From: Nocardioides lacusdianchii
Lineage (GTDB): Bacteria; Actinomycetota; Actinomycetes; Propionibacteriales; Nocardioidaceae
Assembly: GCF_020102855.1 (NCBI RefSeq)
Contig: NZ_JADHZD010000001.1
Span: 62,001 to 126,000 of the forward strand
Direction of reading: 5' to 3'
Length of the DNA: 64,000 nt
Below the pieces are notes generated by a model. It did no database searches, had not been told where the DNA came from, and was given only the letters and a program-made list of their open reading frames with translations. Below are positions 39,464 to 49,248 of this stretch, piece after piece. Position numbers and translations under genes: made by a program. Each line of letters opens with the position of its first letter. Position 1 is the stretch's first letter.

Positions 39464-40194
39464 CCCACCCGGTCCCAGCCGCGCCGCGTCGGCGTGCTGC
39501 CGGGCTGGCCGGGGCGGGAGTCGCGGGAGCGGTAGACGATGTAGGGGCGGGTCAGGTAGCCGATGGGTGCGGAGAACACGTGCACCAGCCGGGTGAACGG
39601 CCAGAGCGCGAAGAGCCCGAACGCGACGAGGGCGTGGAGCTTGAACCCGATCGGCGCCTCGGCCATCAGCTCGGCGTCGGGCTGGAAGGCCAGGAACGAG
39701 CGGTACCAGACCGAGACGCCCTCGCGGTAGTTGTACTCCCCTCCGAGGCTGAAGATCGACCCGGCGATCGTGTTCCACATCCCCAGCACGATGGCGGCGG
39801 CCAGGAAGGCGTACATCACCTTGTCCATCACGGTGGTCGCGGAGAACACCGGGCCGACGGTGCGGCGGCGGTAGATCAGGATCACCATGCCCACGAGCGC
39901 CATGAAGCCGGCGACGAGCCCGCCGCCGACAGCGGCGTAGTGGTAGAGGTGGTCGTCGATCCCGACTGCCTCGGTCCACGACCGGGGGATGAGCAGCCCG
40001 ATGACGTGGCCGCCGACCACGCCGAGCATCCCGAAGTGGAACAGCGGCGAGCCCAGCCGCAGGAGCCGGTCCTCGTAGAGCTGGGAGGACCGCGTGGTCC
40101 AGCCGAACTTGTCGTAGCGGTATCGCCAGACGTGGCCGACCGCGAAGACCGCGAGGCACAGGTAGGGGACGATCACCCAGAGGAACACGGTCAT
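39460..40194 (-). CDS. narI: Respiratory nitrate reductase gamma subunit (cytochrome b)
   Basis: A 244-residue membrane protein with five helices. Haem-ligand histidines are visible in GHVWRYRYDKFGW, LFHFGMLGVVGGHVIGL and FKLHALVAFGLFALWPFTRLVHVFS. NarI oxidises menaquinol on the outer side and passes electrons to NarH. The start overlaps the narJ stop (ATGA). The length is normal. Confidence 0.96.
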   Translation of the reverse strand: MTVFLWVIVPYLCLAVFAVGHVWRYRYDKFGWTTRSSQLYEDRLLRLGSPLFHFGMLGVVGGHVIGLLIPRSWTEAVGIDDHLYHYAAVGGGLVAGFMALVGMVILIYRRRTVGPVFSATTVMDKVMYAFLAAAIVLGMWNTIAGSIFSLGGEYNYREGVSVWYRSFLAFQPDAELMAEAPIGFKLHALVAFGLFALWPFTRLVHVFSAPIGYLTRPYIVYRSRDSRPGQPGSTPTRRGWDRVG

Positions 40195-40895
40195 CGGGGG
40201 GCTCCTACGGGGATGGTCGCGGTGGAGATGAGGGCCGGGCCGGTGGACAGGGCCGGGTCCGCGCCGTAGCCGGACAGTCCGACCTCCTCGGCAGGGGGGC
40301 CCTGCTCGACGAGACGGCGTACGGCCTCGGCCTCGTCGCCGGCCAGCTCGCGCAGGGTGCCCGAGACGGCCGCCAGGGCACCCGCCCACGGCGAGCCCAC
40401 CGAGCCGTCGTCGTTGCGCCAGCCGGCGAGGGCGATGCGCAGCATCTCCACCCCCGCCCGGTGGTCCTCCAGCAGCTGGCGCGCGATCGCCACGTCGACG
40501 GTGGCGCCGAACTGGAGCACGGCGCACAGGTGGTCGGGCAGCTCGCCGTGCTCCTCGGACCACTCGACGCCCCCGCGGCGGTAGGCCTCCTTGAAGGCCA
40601 CGAGCGCCGCGCCCCGCCTGCGCGTGTCGCCGTAGGCGAAGTAGGTGAGGTAGAGCGCGCACTTGCGGGTGTGGTCGAAGGTGGCGACGTAGTCCTGCTG
40701 CAGCTCTGCGAGGGTCCGCCCCCGCATGTGATCGATGAGCGGCACGAGGTGGGGGTCGTCGGCGACCAGTGCCTCGAGCTCGTCGAGGGAGGAGACCAGC
40801 TCCTCGGTCGGGTAGTCGAGCAGGACCGAGCAGACGGCCCAGGTCCTCGCCGCGTCCTCGCGGCGACTGTGGGTGCTCCTGCGCCGGAACATCAC
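40191..40895 (-). CDS. narJ: Nitrate reductase molybdenum cofactor assembly chaperone
   Basis: A 234-residue NarJ/TorD-type helical chaperone. The conserved YVATFDHTRKCALYLTYFAYGD segment lies at about residues 69-90. It binds the NarG N-terminus and helps insert bis-MGD and FeS clusters. The GTG start overlaps the narH stop (GTGA) and the stop overlaps narI. Confidence 0.95.
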   Translation of the reverse strand: MMFRRRSTHSRREDAARTWAVCSVLLDYPTEELVSSLDELEALVADDPHLVPLIDHMRGRTLAELQQDYVATFDHTRKCALYLTYFAYGDTRRRGAALVAFKEAYRRGGVEWSEEHGELPDHLCAVLQFGATVDVAIARQLLEDHRAGVEMLRIALAGWRNDDGSVGSPWAGALAAVSGTLRELAGDEAEAVRRLVEQGPPAEEVGLSGYGADPALSTGPALISTATIPVGAPR

Positions 40896-42556
40896 CGCTC
40901 GCCTCCGTCCTCACGTGGGGGGAACAAGCCCTCGGGTGTCCCCTTGCCGTCCCAGTTGAGCAGGTTCACCCGAGACGACTTGTCGTCCGGTGAGGCGACC
41001 GTGTCAGCGGTCTGCCGGTCCTGGAGCATCCGGAAGTTCTCCACCGCGACCGGCGTCGGGTAGCCCGCACCCTCGCCCAGCAGCGCCTGGTCGTAGTACG
41101 AGCCGGCGGCGTCGAAGTCGACCGAGCAATCGGTGGCCAGCTCCTCGAGCGCGTGGGCCTGCTCCGCGTGGGCCGGAGGGATGACGTAGCGATCGGCGTA
41201 CTTGGCGATCGCCAGCAGGCGGAACATCTCGTACATCTCCTCCTCGGTCATGCCGACGGCGGCGGGGATGGACGGGTCGGTCTCACGCCCCAGGTTGATG
41301 TCGCGCATGTAGGACCGCATCGCGGCGAGCTTCTTGAGCACCCCGGTCACGGGCTCGACGTCGCCCGCGGTGAAGAGGTTGGCGAGGTACTCGACGGGGA
41401 TCCGCAGGGTGTCGATCGCGGCGAACAGGTTGCTCCGGTCCTCCGCGTCCACGCCGGTCTCCTTGACCACGTCCACCACGGGCGACAACGGCGGGATGTA
41501 CCAGACCATCGGCATCGTGCGGTACTCCGGGTGCAGGGGCAGTGCGACCTTGTAGTCGGTGATCAGCCGCAGCACCGGCGACTTCTTCGCCGCCTCGATC
41601 CAGTCCGCCTCGATGCCCGCCGCGAGGGCCGCTCGCTCGACCTCGGGGTCCCGGGGGTCGAGGAAGACCTTGCGCTGCGCCTCGTAGAGGGCGTGCTCGT
41701 CCTCGACCGCGGCAGCCTCGAGGACCGCGTCGGCGTCGTAGAGCATCAGCCCGATGTAGCGCAGCCGACCCACACAGGTCTCCGAGCACACGGTCGGGAT
41801 CCCGACCTCGATGCGCGGGTAGCAGAACGTGCACTTCTCGGCCTTGCCGGTCTTGTGGTTGAAGTAGACCTTCTTGTACGGGCAGCCCGAGACGCACATC
41901 CGCCAGCCGCGGCAGCGGTCCTGGTCGACCAGGACGATGCCGTCCTCCTCGCGCTTGTAGATCGCGCCGCTGGGGCACGACGCGGCGCAGGAGGGGTTGA
42001 GGCAGTGCTCGCAGATGCGCGGCAGGTAGAACATGAAGGTCTCCTCGAACTCGAGCTTGACCTTGTCCTCGATGCCCTTGAACATCACGTCGCGCGCCGC
42101 GTGCTCCAGCGAGCCGCCGAGGTCGTCGTCCCAGTTGGCCGACCACTCGACGTTCATGTTCTTGCCGGAGATCAGGCTCTTGGGCCGGGCCACCGGGAAC
42201 GTGTCGGTCTGCGGCGAGTTGAGGAGCGTCTCGTAGTCATAGGTCCACGGCTCGTAGTAGTCCTCGATCGAGGGCAGCTTGGGGTTGGAGAAGATGGTGA
42301 ACAGCTTCTTCCACCGACCACCCGCGCGGAGGTCGAGGCGGCCGTTGGGCTTGCGGACCCACCCGCCCTGCCACTCGTCCTGGTCCTCGTACGTCCTGGG
42401 GTAGCCCAGGCCGGGCCGGGTCTCGACGTTGTTGAACCAGACGTACTCCATGCCGGTCCGGTTGGTCCAGGCCTGCTTGCAGGTCACCGAGCAGGTGTGG
42501 CACCCGATGCACTTGTCGAGGTTCATCACCATGGCCATCTGAGCCATCACGCGCAT
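40892..42556 (-). CDS. narH: Respiratory nitrate reductase beta subunit
   Basis: A 554-residue iron-sulfur subunit with four cysteine clusters: CIGCHTCSVTCKQAW at the N-terminus, CEHCLNPSCAASCPSGAIY, CRGWRMCVSGCPYKKVYF (Trp in place of a Cys, the usual [3Fe-4S] site) and CTFCYPRIEVGIPTVCSETC. It transfers electrons from NarI to NarG. The start is ATG at 42556, 20 bases after narG. Confidence 0.97.
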   Translation of the reverse strand: MRVMAQMAMVMNLDKCIGCHTCSVTCKQAWTNRTGMEYVWFNNVETRPGLGYPRTYEDQDEWQGGWVRKPNGRLDLRAGGRWKKLFTIFSNPKLPSIEDYYEPWTYDYETLLNSPQTDTFPVARPKSLISGKNMNVEWSANWDDDLGGSLEHAARDVMFKGIEDKVKLEFEETFMFYLPRICEHCLNPSCAASCPSGAIYKREEDGIVLVDQDRCRGWRMCVSGCPYKKVYFNHKTGKAEKCTFCYPRIEVGIPTVCSETCVGRLRYIGLMLYDADAVLEAAAVEDEHALYEAQRKVFLDPRDPEVERAALAAGIEADWIEAAKKSPVLRLITDYKVALPLHPEYRTMPMVWYIPPLSPVVDVVKETGVDAEDRSNLFAAIDTLRIPVEYLANLFTAGDVEPVTGVLKKLAAMRSYMRDINLGRETDPSIPAAVGMTEEEMYEMFRLLAIAKYADRYVIPPAHAEQAHALEELATDCSVDFDAAGSYYDQALLGEGAGYPTPVAVENFRMLQDRQTADTVASPDDKSSRVNLLNWDGKGTPEGLFPPREDGGER

Positions 42557-42576
42557 GTCAGTCGCTCCTCGTCCGC

Positions 42577-45500
42577 TCAGTACTCGACCGGGGCGGTCCG
42601 CTTGCGGATCATCGTGACCTCGTCGCGGTTGTTGCCGATCGGTCCGATGTAGTTGAAGAAGTAGGCGAGCTGGGCATAGCCACCCACGATGTGGTTGGGC
42701 TTCATCAGCACGCGCGTGAGGCTGTTGTGGATGCCCCCACGCTTGCCGTCGCGCTCGGTGAGGGGCACGTCGATGAGCCGGTCCTGTGCGTGGTGCATGT
42801 ACACCGTTCCTTCCGGCATCCGGTGGCTCACGATGGCCCGTGCAGCGACGACGCCGTTGCGGTTGACCATCTCGATCCAGTCGTTGTCCTTGATCCCGAC
42901 CTTGGCCGCGTCACGGTCCGAGACCCAGACCGACTGCCCGCCGCGCGAGAGCGAGAGCATGAACAGGTTGTCCTGGTACTCGGAGTGGATGGACCACTTG
43001 TTGTGCGGGGTCAGGTAGCGCACCGAGACGCCGAGCTCGTTCTGCTCGCCGATGGGGGCCTCGCCGAAGAGCGCCGTCATGTTGAGCGGCGGCCGGTAGA
43101 CCGGGAGCATCTCGCCCATCCCCAGGAACCAGTCGTGGTCGACGTAGAACTGCTGGCGACCGGTCAGGGTGTGGAAGGGCTTCTTCCGCTCGATGTTGAT
43201 CGTGAACGGGCTGTAGCGCCGCCCGCCCGACTCCGAGCCGGACCACTCCGGCGAGGTGATCACCGGCACCGGCGCGACCTGGGTGTCGGCGAAGGTGATC
43301 TGCTTGCCCTCGTGCTCGGCAGCGAGGTCGGCGAGCTCCGTGCCGGTCCGCTTCTCCAGGAACCGGAAGCCCTGCGTCGCGAGGTGCCCGTTCGAGACGC
43401 CGGCGAGGTGGAGCATCGCGTCGGCCATCTGGACGTCCGTCTCGACCCGGGGCTGGCCGGCGCCGGCGCCGCTGCGCGCGACACCGTTGCGGGTGCGCAG
43501 GATCTCGACCTCCCGCTTGACGTCGTAGGCGACGCCCTTGGTGAGCATGCCGACCTTCTCCAGCAGCGGGCCGATTGACGTCATCTTCTCGTAGACCGCG
43601 GTGTAGTCCCGCTCGGCCACGGCGATCACCGGCATGGTCTTGCCGGGGATCGGGTCGACCTCCCCGGTCTTCCAGTCCTGCACCACGCCGTGCTCGCTCG
43701 CCATCGCCTCCGGGGTGTCGTGCCACAGCGGCTTGGCGATCACGTCCTTGCGCGTCCCCAGGTGGTCGACCGCCAGCTCGGAGAACTTCTTCGCGATGAC
43801 CTTCCAGGTGTCCCAGTCGGACTTGGTCTGCCACGGCGGGGCGATGGCGGGGTTGAAGGAGTGCACGAACGGGTGCATGTCGGTGGTCGACAGGTCGTGC
43901 TTCTCGTACCAGGTCGCCGCCGGCAGCACGACGTCGCTGAAGATCGTCGACGAGGTCATCCGGAAGTCGATCGTCATCAGCAGGTCGAGGCGGCCCTCGG
44001 CCGCCTTCTCGGCCCACACCACGTCCTGCGGCCGCTGGTCGGGCGGCGCCTCCACCGCGGTCGCGGCCGAGTCGGTGCCGAGCAGGTGGCGCAGGAAGTA
44101 CTCGTTGCCCTTGGCCGAGGAGCCGAGCAGGTTCGAGCGCCACAACGACAGGATCCGCGGGTGGTTGTCCTCGTGCTCGGGGTCCTCCACCGCGAAGCGG
44201 AGGGTGCCGGCCTTCAGCTCGGAGGCGACGTACGCCGGCGCGTCCATCCCCGCCGCCTCGGCGTCGTCGGCGAGCTGCAGGCTGCTGCGGTCGAACGTCG
44301 GGTACGACGGCGACCACCCCAGTCGCACCGACTGGGCCAGCAGGTCCATCACCGACCGTCCCGCGAAGACCCCCGTCCCGGCGTCGAGGTCGTCGGCGCT
44401 GAACGTGTCGTAGCGGTACTGGGAGGTGTTCACGTACCAGTACGCCGCCTGGTTCATGTGGCGCGGCGGGCGGTGCCAGTCCAGGGCGAAGGCCATGTGC
44501 TGGAAGCCCATGATCGGGCGGATCTTCTCCTGCCCGACGTAGTGCGCCCAGCCGCCGCCGTTGCGTCCCTGCGTGCCGGTGATCGTGGTGAGCAGCAGGA
44601 TCGCGCGGTAGATCTGGTCGGAGTGGAACCAGTGGTTGACCCCCGCCCCGAGCAGGATCATCCCGCGCCCGTTGCTGTCGATGGCGTTCTGCGCCCACTC
44701 CCGCGCCAGGCGGGTGACCTGGCTCGCGGGGACACCGGTGTGCTGCTCCTGCCACGCCGGGGTGGCCGGCACGGCGGGGTCGTCGTAGCCGTGCGGGTCC
44801 GACTCGTCGGTGCGCGGCCACTGGCCCGGCAGGCCCTCGCGCGCCACGCCGTACTGGGCGAGCAGCAGGTCGAGCACGGTCGTGACGACGCGGTCACCGA
44901 CGCGGGCGACCGGGACACCGCGCCGCTCGTGGACGACCTTGCCGTCGGCCGCGTCGAAGCGCGGGAGCTCGAGCTCGACGGCCTCGCGGGTGCCGCCCTG
45001 GTGGTCGCGGTACATGCTCAGCGCCGGGTCGATGTCGCCCAGCTCGAGGTTCCACTTCCCGATGCCCTCCTCGCCGAAGCGGTCCCCGATCGAGCCGTGC
45101 GGGATCCGCACCTCGCCGGTGCCGGCGTCGATGAGCGCGGGCTTCCACATGGCGTTCTCGCTCGTCCCGCCCAGGTCGCCCTCGACGAGGAACTTGCCGG
45201 GGCGGTACGAGCCGTCCGGGGAGGGCTCGAGGCACACCAGGTGCGGCAGGTCGGTGAACTGCTTGGTGTAGTCGGCGAAGAAGGGCGTGGTGGCGTCGAC
45301 GAAGAACTCCTTGAGGATGACGTGCCCCATCCCCATCGCGAGCGCGCCGTCGGTGCCGGGCGCCGGGCTGACCCACTCGTCGGCGAACTTCACGCTCTCG
45401 GCGTAGTCGGGCGCGACGGCGATGACCTTCTGGCCGCGGTAGCGCGCCTCGGTCATCCAGTGCGCGTCCGGCGTACGCGTGGTCGGGACGTTGGAGCCCC

Positions 45501-46278
45501 ACATCATCAGGTATCCCGCGTCCCACCAGTCGCCCGACTCCGGGACGTCTGTCTGGTCGCCGAACATCTGCGGTGAGGCGTTGGGAAGGTCGGCGTACCA
45601 GTCGTAGAACGACAGCATCGGGGCGCCGATGAGCTCGAGGAAGCGCGAGCCCGAGGAGTAGGAGACCGGTGACATGGCGGGGATCGGCGAGAACCCAGCG
45701 ATCCGGTCGGGCCCCCATCGCTTGACGGTGTAGACGTGGGCCGCAGCGATGATCTCGGCGACCTCGTCCCACGACGCGCGGACCAGGCCGCCCTTGCCCC
45801 GGGCCTTCTTGTACGCCCGCGCCTTCTCCTCGTCCTGCACGATCGAGCCCCAGGCCACGACCGGGTCGCCGTGCTGCTGCTTGGCCGCGCGGTACAGGTC
45901 GAGCAGCACGCCGCGGACGTAGGGGTAGCGCACCCGGGTGGGGCTGTAGGTGTACCAGCTGAACGCGGCGCCGCGCGGGCAGCCGCGGGGCTCGTACTCG
46001 GGACGGTCGGCCCCGGCGCTCGGGTAGTCGGTCTGCTGCGCCTCCCAGGTGATGATCCCGTCCTTGACGTAGACCTTCCACGAGCAGGACCCGGTGCAGT
46101 TCACCCCGTGCGTCGAGCGGACCACCTTGTCGTGGCTCCACCGGTCCCGGTAGAACACGTCACCCTCGCGCCCGCCCTTCTTGTGCAGGCTGCGCTGGTC
46201 CTCGCTCACCTCGGCCTTGGTGAAGAAGCGGCGCCCACCGATCAGGGCCCTCTGCAGCTGGTTCTCGAGGTCGGTCAC
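42577..46278 (-). CDS. narG: Respiratory nitrate reductase alpha subunit
   Basis: A 1233-residue molybdo-bis-MGD catalytic subunit that reduces nitrate to nitrite in the cytoplasm. The [4Fe-4S] site THGVNCTGSCSWKVYV, with a preceding His ligand and a later Cys in GCPRGA, is the NarG type. The Asp ligand of Mo is in SFYDWYADLP (about residue 220). There is no Tat signal, as usual. GTG at 46278 is preferred because GAAAGG precedes it by 7 bases. GTG at 46317 (13 residues longer) has no ribosome binding site. It is the first gene of narGHJI. Confidence 0.96.
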   Translation of the reverse strand: MTDLENQLQRALIGGRRFFTKAEVSEDQRSLHKKGGREGDVFYRDRWSHDKVVRSTHGVNCTGSCSWKVYVKDGIITWEAQQTDYPSAGADRPEYEPRGCPRGAAFSWYTYSPTRVRYPYVRGVLLDLYRAAKQQHGDPVVAWGSIVQDEEKARAYKKARGKGGLVRASWDEVAEIIAAAHVYTVKRWGPDRIAGFSPIPAMSPVSYSSGSRFLELIGAPMLSFYDWYADLPNASPQMFGDQTDVPESGDWWDAGYLMMWGSNVPTTRTPDAHWMTEARYRGQKVIAVAPDYAESVKFADEWVSPAPGTDGALAMGMGHVILKEFFVDATTPFFADYTKQFTDLPHLVCLEPSPDGSYRPGKFLVEGDLGGTSENAMWKPALIDAGTGEVRIPHGSIGDRFGEEGIGKWNLELGDIDPALSMYRDHQGGTREAVELELPRFDAADGKVVHERRGVPVARVGDRVVTTVLDLLLAQYGVAREGLPGQWPRTDESDPHGYDDPAVPATPAWQEQHTGVPASQVTRLAREWAQNAIDSNGRGMILLGAGVNHWFHSDQIYRAILLLTTITGTQGRNGGGWAHYVGQEKIRPIMGFQHMAFALDWHRPPRHMNQAAYWYVNTSQYRYDTFSADDLDAGTGVFAGRSVMDLLAQSVRLGWSPSYPTFDRSSLQLADDAEAAGMDAPAYVASELKAGTLRFAVEDPEHEDNHPRILSLWRSNLLGSSAKGNEYFLRHLLGTDSAATAVEAPPDQRPQDVVWAEKAAEGRLDLLMTIDFRMTSSTIFSDVVLPAATWYEKHDLSTTDMHPFVHSFNPAIAPPWQTKSDWDTWKVIAKKFSELAVDHLGTRKDVIAKPLWHDTPEAMASEHGVVQDWKTGEVDPIPGKTMPVIAVAERDYTAVYEKMTSIGPLLEKVGMLTKGVAYDVKREVEILRTRNGVARSGAGAGQPRVETDVQMADAMLHLAGVSNGHLATQGFRFLEKRTGTELADLAAEHEGKQITFADTQVAPVPVITSPEWSGSESGGRRYSPFTINIERKKPFHTLTGRQQFYVDHDWFLGMGEMLPVYRPPLNMTALFGEAPIGEQNELGVSVRYLTPHNKWSIHSEYQDNLFMLSLSRGGQSVWVSDRDAAKVGIKDNDWIEMVNRNGVVAARAIVSHRMPEGTVYMHHAQDRLIDVPLTERDGKRGGIHNSLTRVLMKPNHIVGGYAQLAYFFNYIGPIGNNRDEVTMIRKRTAPVEY

Positions 46279-46317
46279 GTGGACGCCTTTCGGTCCGATG
46301 GTCTGCTCAGCACGCAC

Positions 46318-46500
46318 AGCGGGGCGACCCCGCAGCTCGACCCTAGGGGGGCCGATCGGTCCCCGGCCACCCCCTCGACCGAGTCAGGGACTAGGTCCCG
46401 CCGATCCGGGACCTAGGTCCTGACAGATGCCGAGACGGTTCCGAACCGTCCTAGATTCCGCCATGGTGGACAGCGTCCGCCCCGACCCGAAGGGACCCAG
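46318..46500. promoter_or_regulatory. Divergent narG / narK promoter region with palindromes
   Basis: For narG, TAGGGT (46345-46340) is a good -10 box with no clear -35. For narK1, TAGATT (46452-46457) is the -10. A perfect inverted repeat, GACGGTTC, C, GAACCGTC (46434-46450), lies just upstream of it and over the -35 position. Two further palindromes, GGGACTAGGTCCC (46387-46399) and GGGACCTAGGTCCT (46408-46421), have centres about 21 bases apart, two helical turns. This suggests dimeric regulators bound in tandem. A DosR/NarL-type response regulator is one candidate; none is encoded nearby. Confidence 0.7.
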
Positions 46501-47841
46501 ATGAGCGACACGACCACTGGTCGGAGCCGGGTGCTGTGGCTGTCCACGGTGGCGTTCACGCTGATGTTCGCCGTGTGGCTGATGTTCGGGATCCTCGGCA
46601 AACCGATCCAGACGGAGTTCGGGCTGACCGAGGTGCAGCTCTCATGGGTGGTCGCGGTGGCGGCGCTGAACGGGTCGCTGTGGCGGCTGCCGACAGGCAT
46701 GCTCACGGACCGGATCGGCGGCCGCAAGGTGCTGACGGCCCTGCTGCTCGCGACCGCCGTGCCGGCCTTCCTCGTCTCCCGCGTCGAGTCCTACGCGATG
46801 CTCCTCGTGCTCGCCTTCCTCGTCGGCTTCGCCGGCAACGCCTTCTCCGCCGGCATCGCGTGGAACTCGGCGTGGCAGCCGCGTGAGCACCAGGGATTCG
46901 CCCTCGGCCTCTTCGGCGCCGGCAACGTCGGCGCCTCCGTCACCAAGTTCATCGGACCGCCGCTGATCGCCGGCACCGCCGGGGCGACCTACTTCGGGTT
47001 CGTCGACGGCGGGTGGCGGCTCGTGCCTGTCGTGTACGCCGTCCTGCTGGTCGTGATGGCCGCGCTGGTGTGGTTCGGCACGCCGAGCGAGGACCGGGCT
47101 CCCGGCACGGGCCGGCCGCTGCGCGAGCAGGTGCGTCCGCTGCGCCTGGTGCGGGTGTGGCGCTTCAGCCTCTACTACGTGGCCGTCTTCGGCGCGTACG
47201 TCGCCCTGGCTGCGTGGCTGCCCACCTACTACATGGACAACTTCGACGTGACGCTGCAGACCGCTGCCCTGCTCACCGCGACCTACATCTTCCCCGCGTC
47301 GCTGTTGAGGCCCTTCGGCGGATCGCTCTCCGACCGGTTCGGGGCTCGTCGGGTCATCTACTGGACCTTCGCGGCCATGCTCGTCACGAACGGACTGCTG
47401 ATGATGCCGAACGGCCACATCGTCATCAGCCACCCGGACGGCTCGCAGACGCAGCACCTCGCCTACTCCTTGGGACTGGTCCCCTTCGCCGTCCTGGTCT
47501 TCCTCCTGGGCTGCGCGATGGGGATCGGCAAGGCAGCCGTCTTCAAGCACATCCCCGAGTACTTCCCCCACGACGTCGGCGCCGTCGGCGGCCTGGTGGG
47601 GATGCTGGGCGGGCTGGGGGGCTTCGTCCTCCCACCGTTGTTCGCCTACACCAAGTCCTGGTCGGGTTTCCCGTCCAGCACCTTCTTCGTCCTGTTCGTG
47701 CTCACGGCGGTGTGCGCCGTGTGGATGCACTGGACGGTCGTCCACATGCTCCACCAGGAGTCCCCCGAGCTGGCCCGCCACCTGGAGAGCCCGCCCTCCG
47801 AGAATCCTGTCGTCCGAGCGCCCGAGGAGGCACTGGCATGA
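46501..47841 (+). CDS. narK: Nitrate/nitrite transporter, NarK1-like MFS
   Basis: A 446-residue MFS protein with 12 helices. The NNP-family N-terminus has FAVWLMFGILGKPIQTEFGL, followed by RLPTGMLTDRIGGRK and the glycine-rich GLFGAGNVGASVTKF helix. It probably performs nitrate:proton symport to start nitrate respiration. AAGGGA precedes the ATG, and the transcript has a leader of about 40 bases. It is divergent from narG and overlaps the second transporter by ATGA. Confidence 0.92.
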   Translation: MSDTTTGRSRVLWLSTVAFTLMFAVWLMFGILGKPIQTEFGLTEVQLSWVVAVAALNGSLWRLPTGMLTDRIGGRKVLTALLLATAVPAFLVSRVESYAMLLVLAFLVGFAGNAFSAGIAWNSAWQPREHQGFALGLFGAGNVGASVTKFIGPPLIAGTAGATYFGFVDGGWRLVPVVYAVLLVVMAALVWFGTPSEDRAPGTGRPLREQVRPLRLVRVWRFSLYYVAVFGAYVALAAWLPTYYMDNFDVTLQTAALLTATYIFPASLLRPFGGSLSDRFGARRVIYWTFAAMLVTNGLLMMPNGHIVISHPDGSQTQHLAYSLGLVPFAVLVFLLGCAMGIGKAAVFKHIPEYFPHDVGAVGGLVGMLGGLGGFVLPPLFAYTKSWSGFPSSTFFVLFVLTAVCAVWMHWTVVHMLHQESPELARHLESPPSENPVVRAPEEALA

Positions 47842-49235
47842 GCACCACCCGAGAGACCCGGTCCGGCGGCGAGTGGCTGGAGTCCTGGGACCCCGAGAAC
47901 GAGGAGACCTGGGACAAGCCGCTCGCGTGGCGGACGCTCTGGGTGACCACTTTCGCCCTGTTCCTCGCGTTCGTCGCCTGGTTCCTGCCCAGCGCCCTGA
48001 TCCCCAAGCTCAACCCGCTCGGCTACAGCTTCAGCACCAACCAGCTCTACTGGATGGCGGCGATGCCCGGGCTCTCGGCCGGTCTCTTCCGCCTGGTCTG
48101 GATGCTCCTGCCTCCCCTGATGGGGACGCGCAAGATGGTCACCCTCACGTCGCTGCTGCTGATCTTCTCCACGCTGGGCTGGGGGGTGCGCGTCCAGGAA
48201 CCGACGGCGCCCTACTGGGAGCTGATGGTGCTGGCCTTCCTGGCCGGCATCGGCGGTGGCGCGTTCTCCGGGTTCATGCCCAGCACCTCCTACTTCTTCC
48301 CGAAGTCCAAGCAGGGCACGGCCCTCGGCCTGCAGGCCGGGCTCGGCAACTTCGGCGTCTCGGCGGTGCAGCTGCTCACGCCGTACTTCATCGGCTTCTC
48401 GGCGCTCGCGTTCTTCGGAAGCACCCAGTCCATCTCGATGCCGGGCGCTGCGGCTCAAGACGTGTGGTACCAGAACGCCGCGTTCATCTGGATCCCCCTG
48501 ATGGTCCTCTCGTCGGTGCTCGCCTGGACGATGCTCAAGTCGGTGCCGATCAAGGCCAACGTGCGCCAGCAGTTCGACATCTTCGGCAACGTGGACACGT
48601 GGCTGATGACGCTGCTCTACATCATGACGTTCGGCACGTTCTCCGGCCTGGCCGCCCAGTTCGGCCTCCTCATGGCGAACCTCTACGGCATCGGCAACGC
48701 CGACATCGTCTCCGGCACCGGCGCCGAGGCACAGGTGCTCATCGACGGCTACGCCGTCCCCGACGTGGTGAAGTACGTCTTCCTCGGGCCGCTGGTCGGA
48801 GCCGGGGCGCGGGTGCTCTTCGCGCCGTTGACGGACCGGACGGGGGGTGCGGTGTGGACGCTCGTCTCGGGCGTGGGACTGATCGTCTCGATCGCGTTCA
48901 CCCTGCCCGCGCTGACCCCGGACGCCAGCTCGGCCGCCGCGTTGGAGCGCGACTTCGACCAGTTCCTGTGGGGGATGCTCGCGATCTTCCTGTTCGCCGG
49001 GATCGGCAACGCCTCGACCTTCAAGCAGATGCCGATGATCTTCGAGAAGCGGCAGGCCGGTGGCGTGATCGGCTGGACTGCCGCGATCGCGGCCTTCGGC
49101 CCCTTCTTCTTCGGGATCGGCGTCACCACGCTCGGCCCGACGACCTTCTACGCCATCGGCATCGCGTGGGCGGTGATGTGCGTGGCCATCACCTGGAGCC
49201 GCTACGCCCGCAAGGGAGCTCCGAAGCCGAGCTGA
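47838..49235 (+). CDS. Nitrate/nitrite transporter, NarK2-like MFS
   Basis: A 465-residue NNP-family transporter resembling E. coli NarK more closely than the first copy. The N-terminal W-rich WDPENEETW, FVAWFLPSALIPKLN and the nitrate signature GLQAGLGNFGVSAVQLL are present, with a second glycine-rich stretch late in the protein (KRQAGGVIGWTAAIAAFG). It is probably a nitrate/nitrite antiporter. Translation is coupled to narK1. Pairs of type 1 and type 2 NarK allow start-up import and then exchange. Confidence 0.93.
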   Translation: MSTTRETRSGGEWLESWDPENEETWDKPLAWRTLWVTTFALFLAFVAWFLPSALIPKLNPLGYSFSTNQLYWMAAMPGLSAGLFRLVWMLLPPLMGTRKMVTLTSLLLIFSTLGWGVRVQEPTAPYWELMVLAFLAGIGGGAFSGFMPSTSYFFPKSKQGTALGLQAGLGNFGVSAVQLLTPYFIGFSALAFFGSTQSISMPGAAAQDVWYQNAAFIWIPLMVLSSVLAWTMLKSVPIKANVRQQFDIFGNVDTWLMTLLYIMTFGTFSGLAAQFGLLMANLYGIGNADIVSGTGAEAQVLIDGYAVPDVVKYVFLGPLVGAGARVLFAPLTDRTGGAVWTLVSGVGLIVSIAFTLPALTPDASSAAALERDFDQFLWGMLAIFLFAGIGNASTFKQMPMIFEKRQAGGVIGWTAAIAAFGPFFFGIGVTTLGPTTFYAIGIAWAVMCVAITWSRYARKGAPKPS

Positions 49236-49248
49236 CGCGGACGGAGGA

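Noticed and set aside
46387..46421. Calling the GGGAC palindromes DosR boxes
   Set aside because: Arms match but the centre and length differ from the mycobacterial consensus, and no DosR-type regulator is in the window, so the identity is left open.
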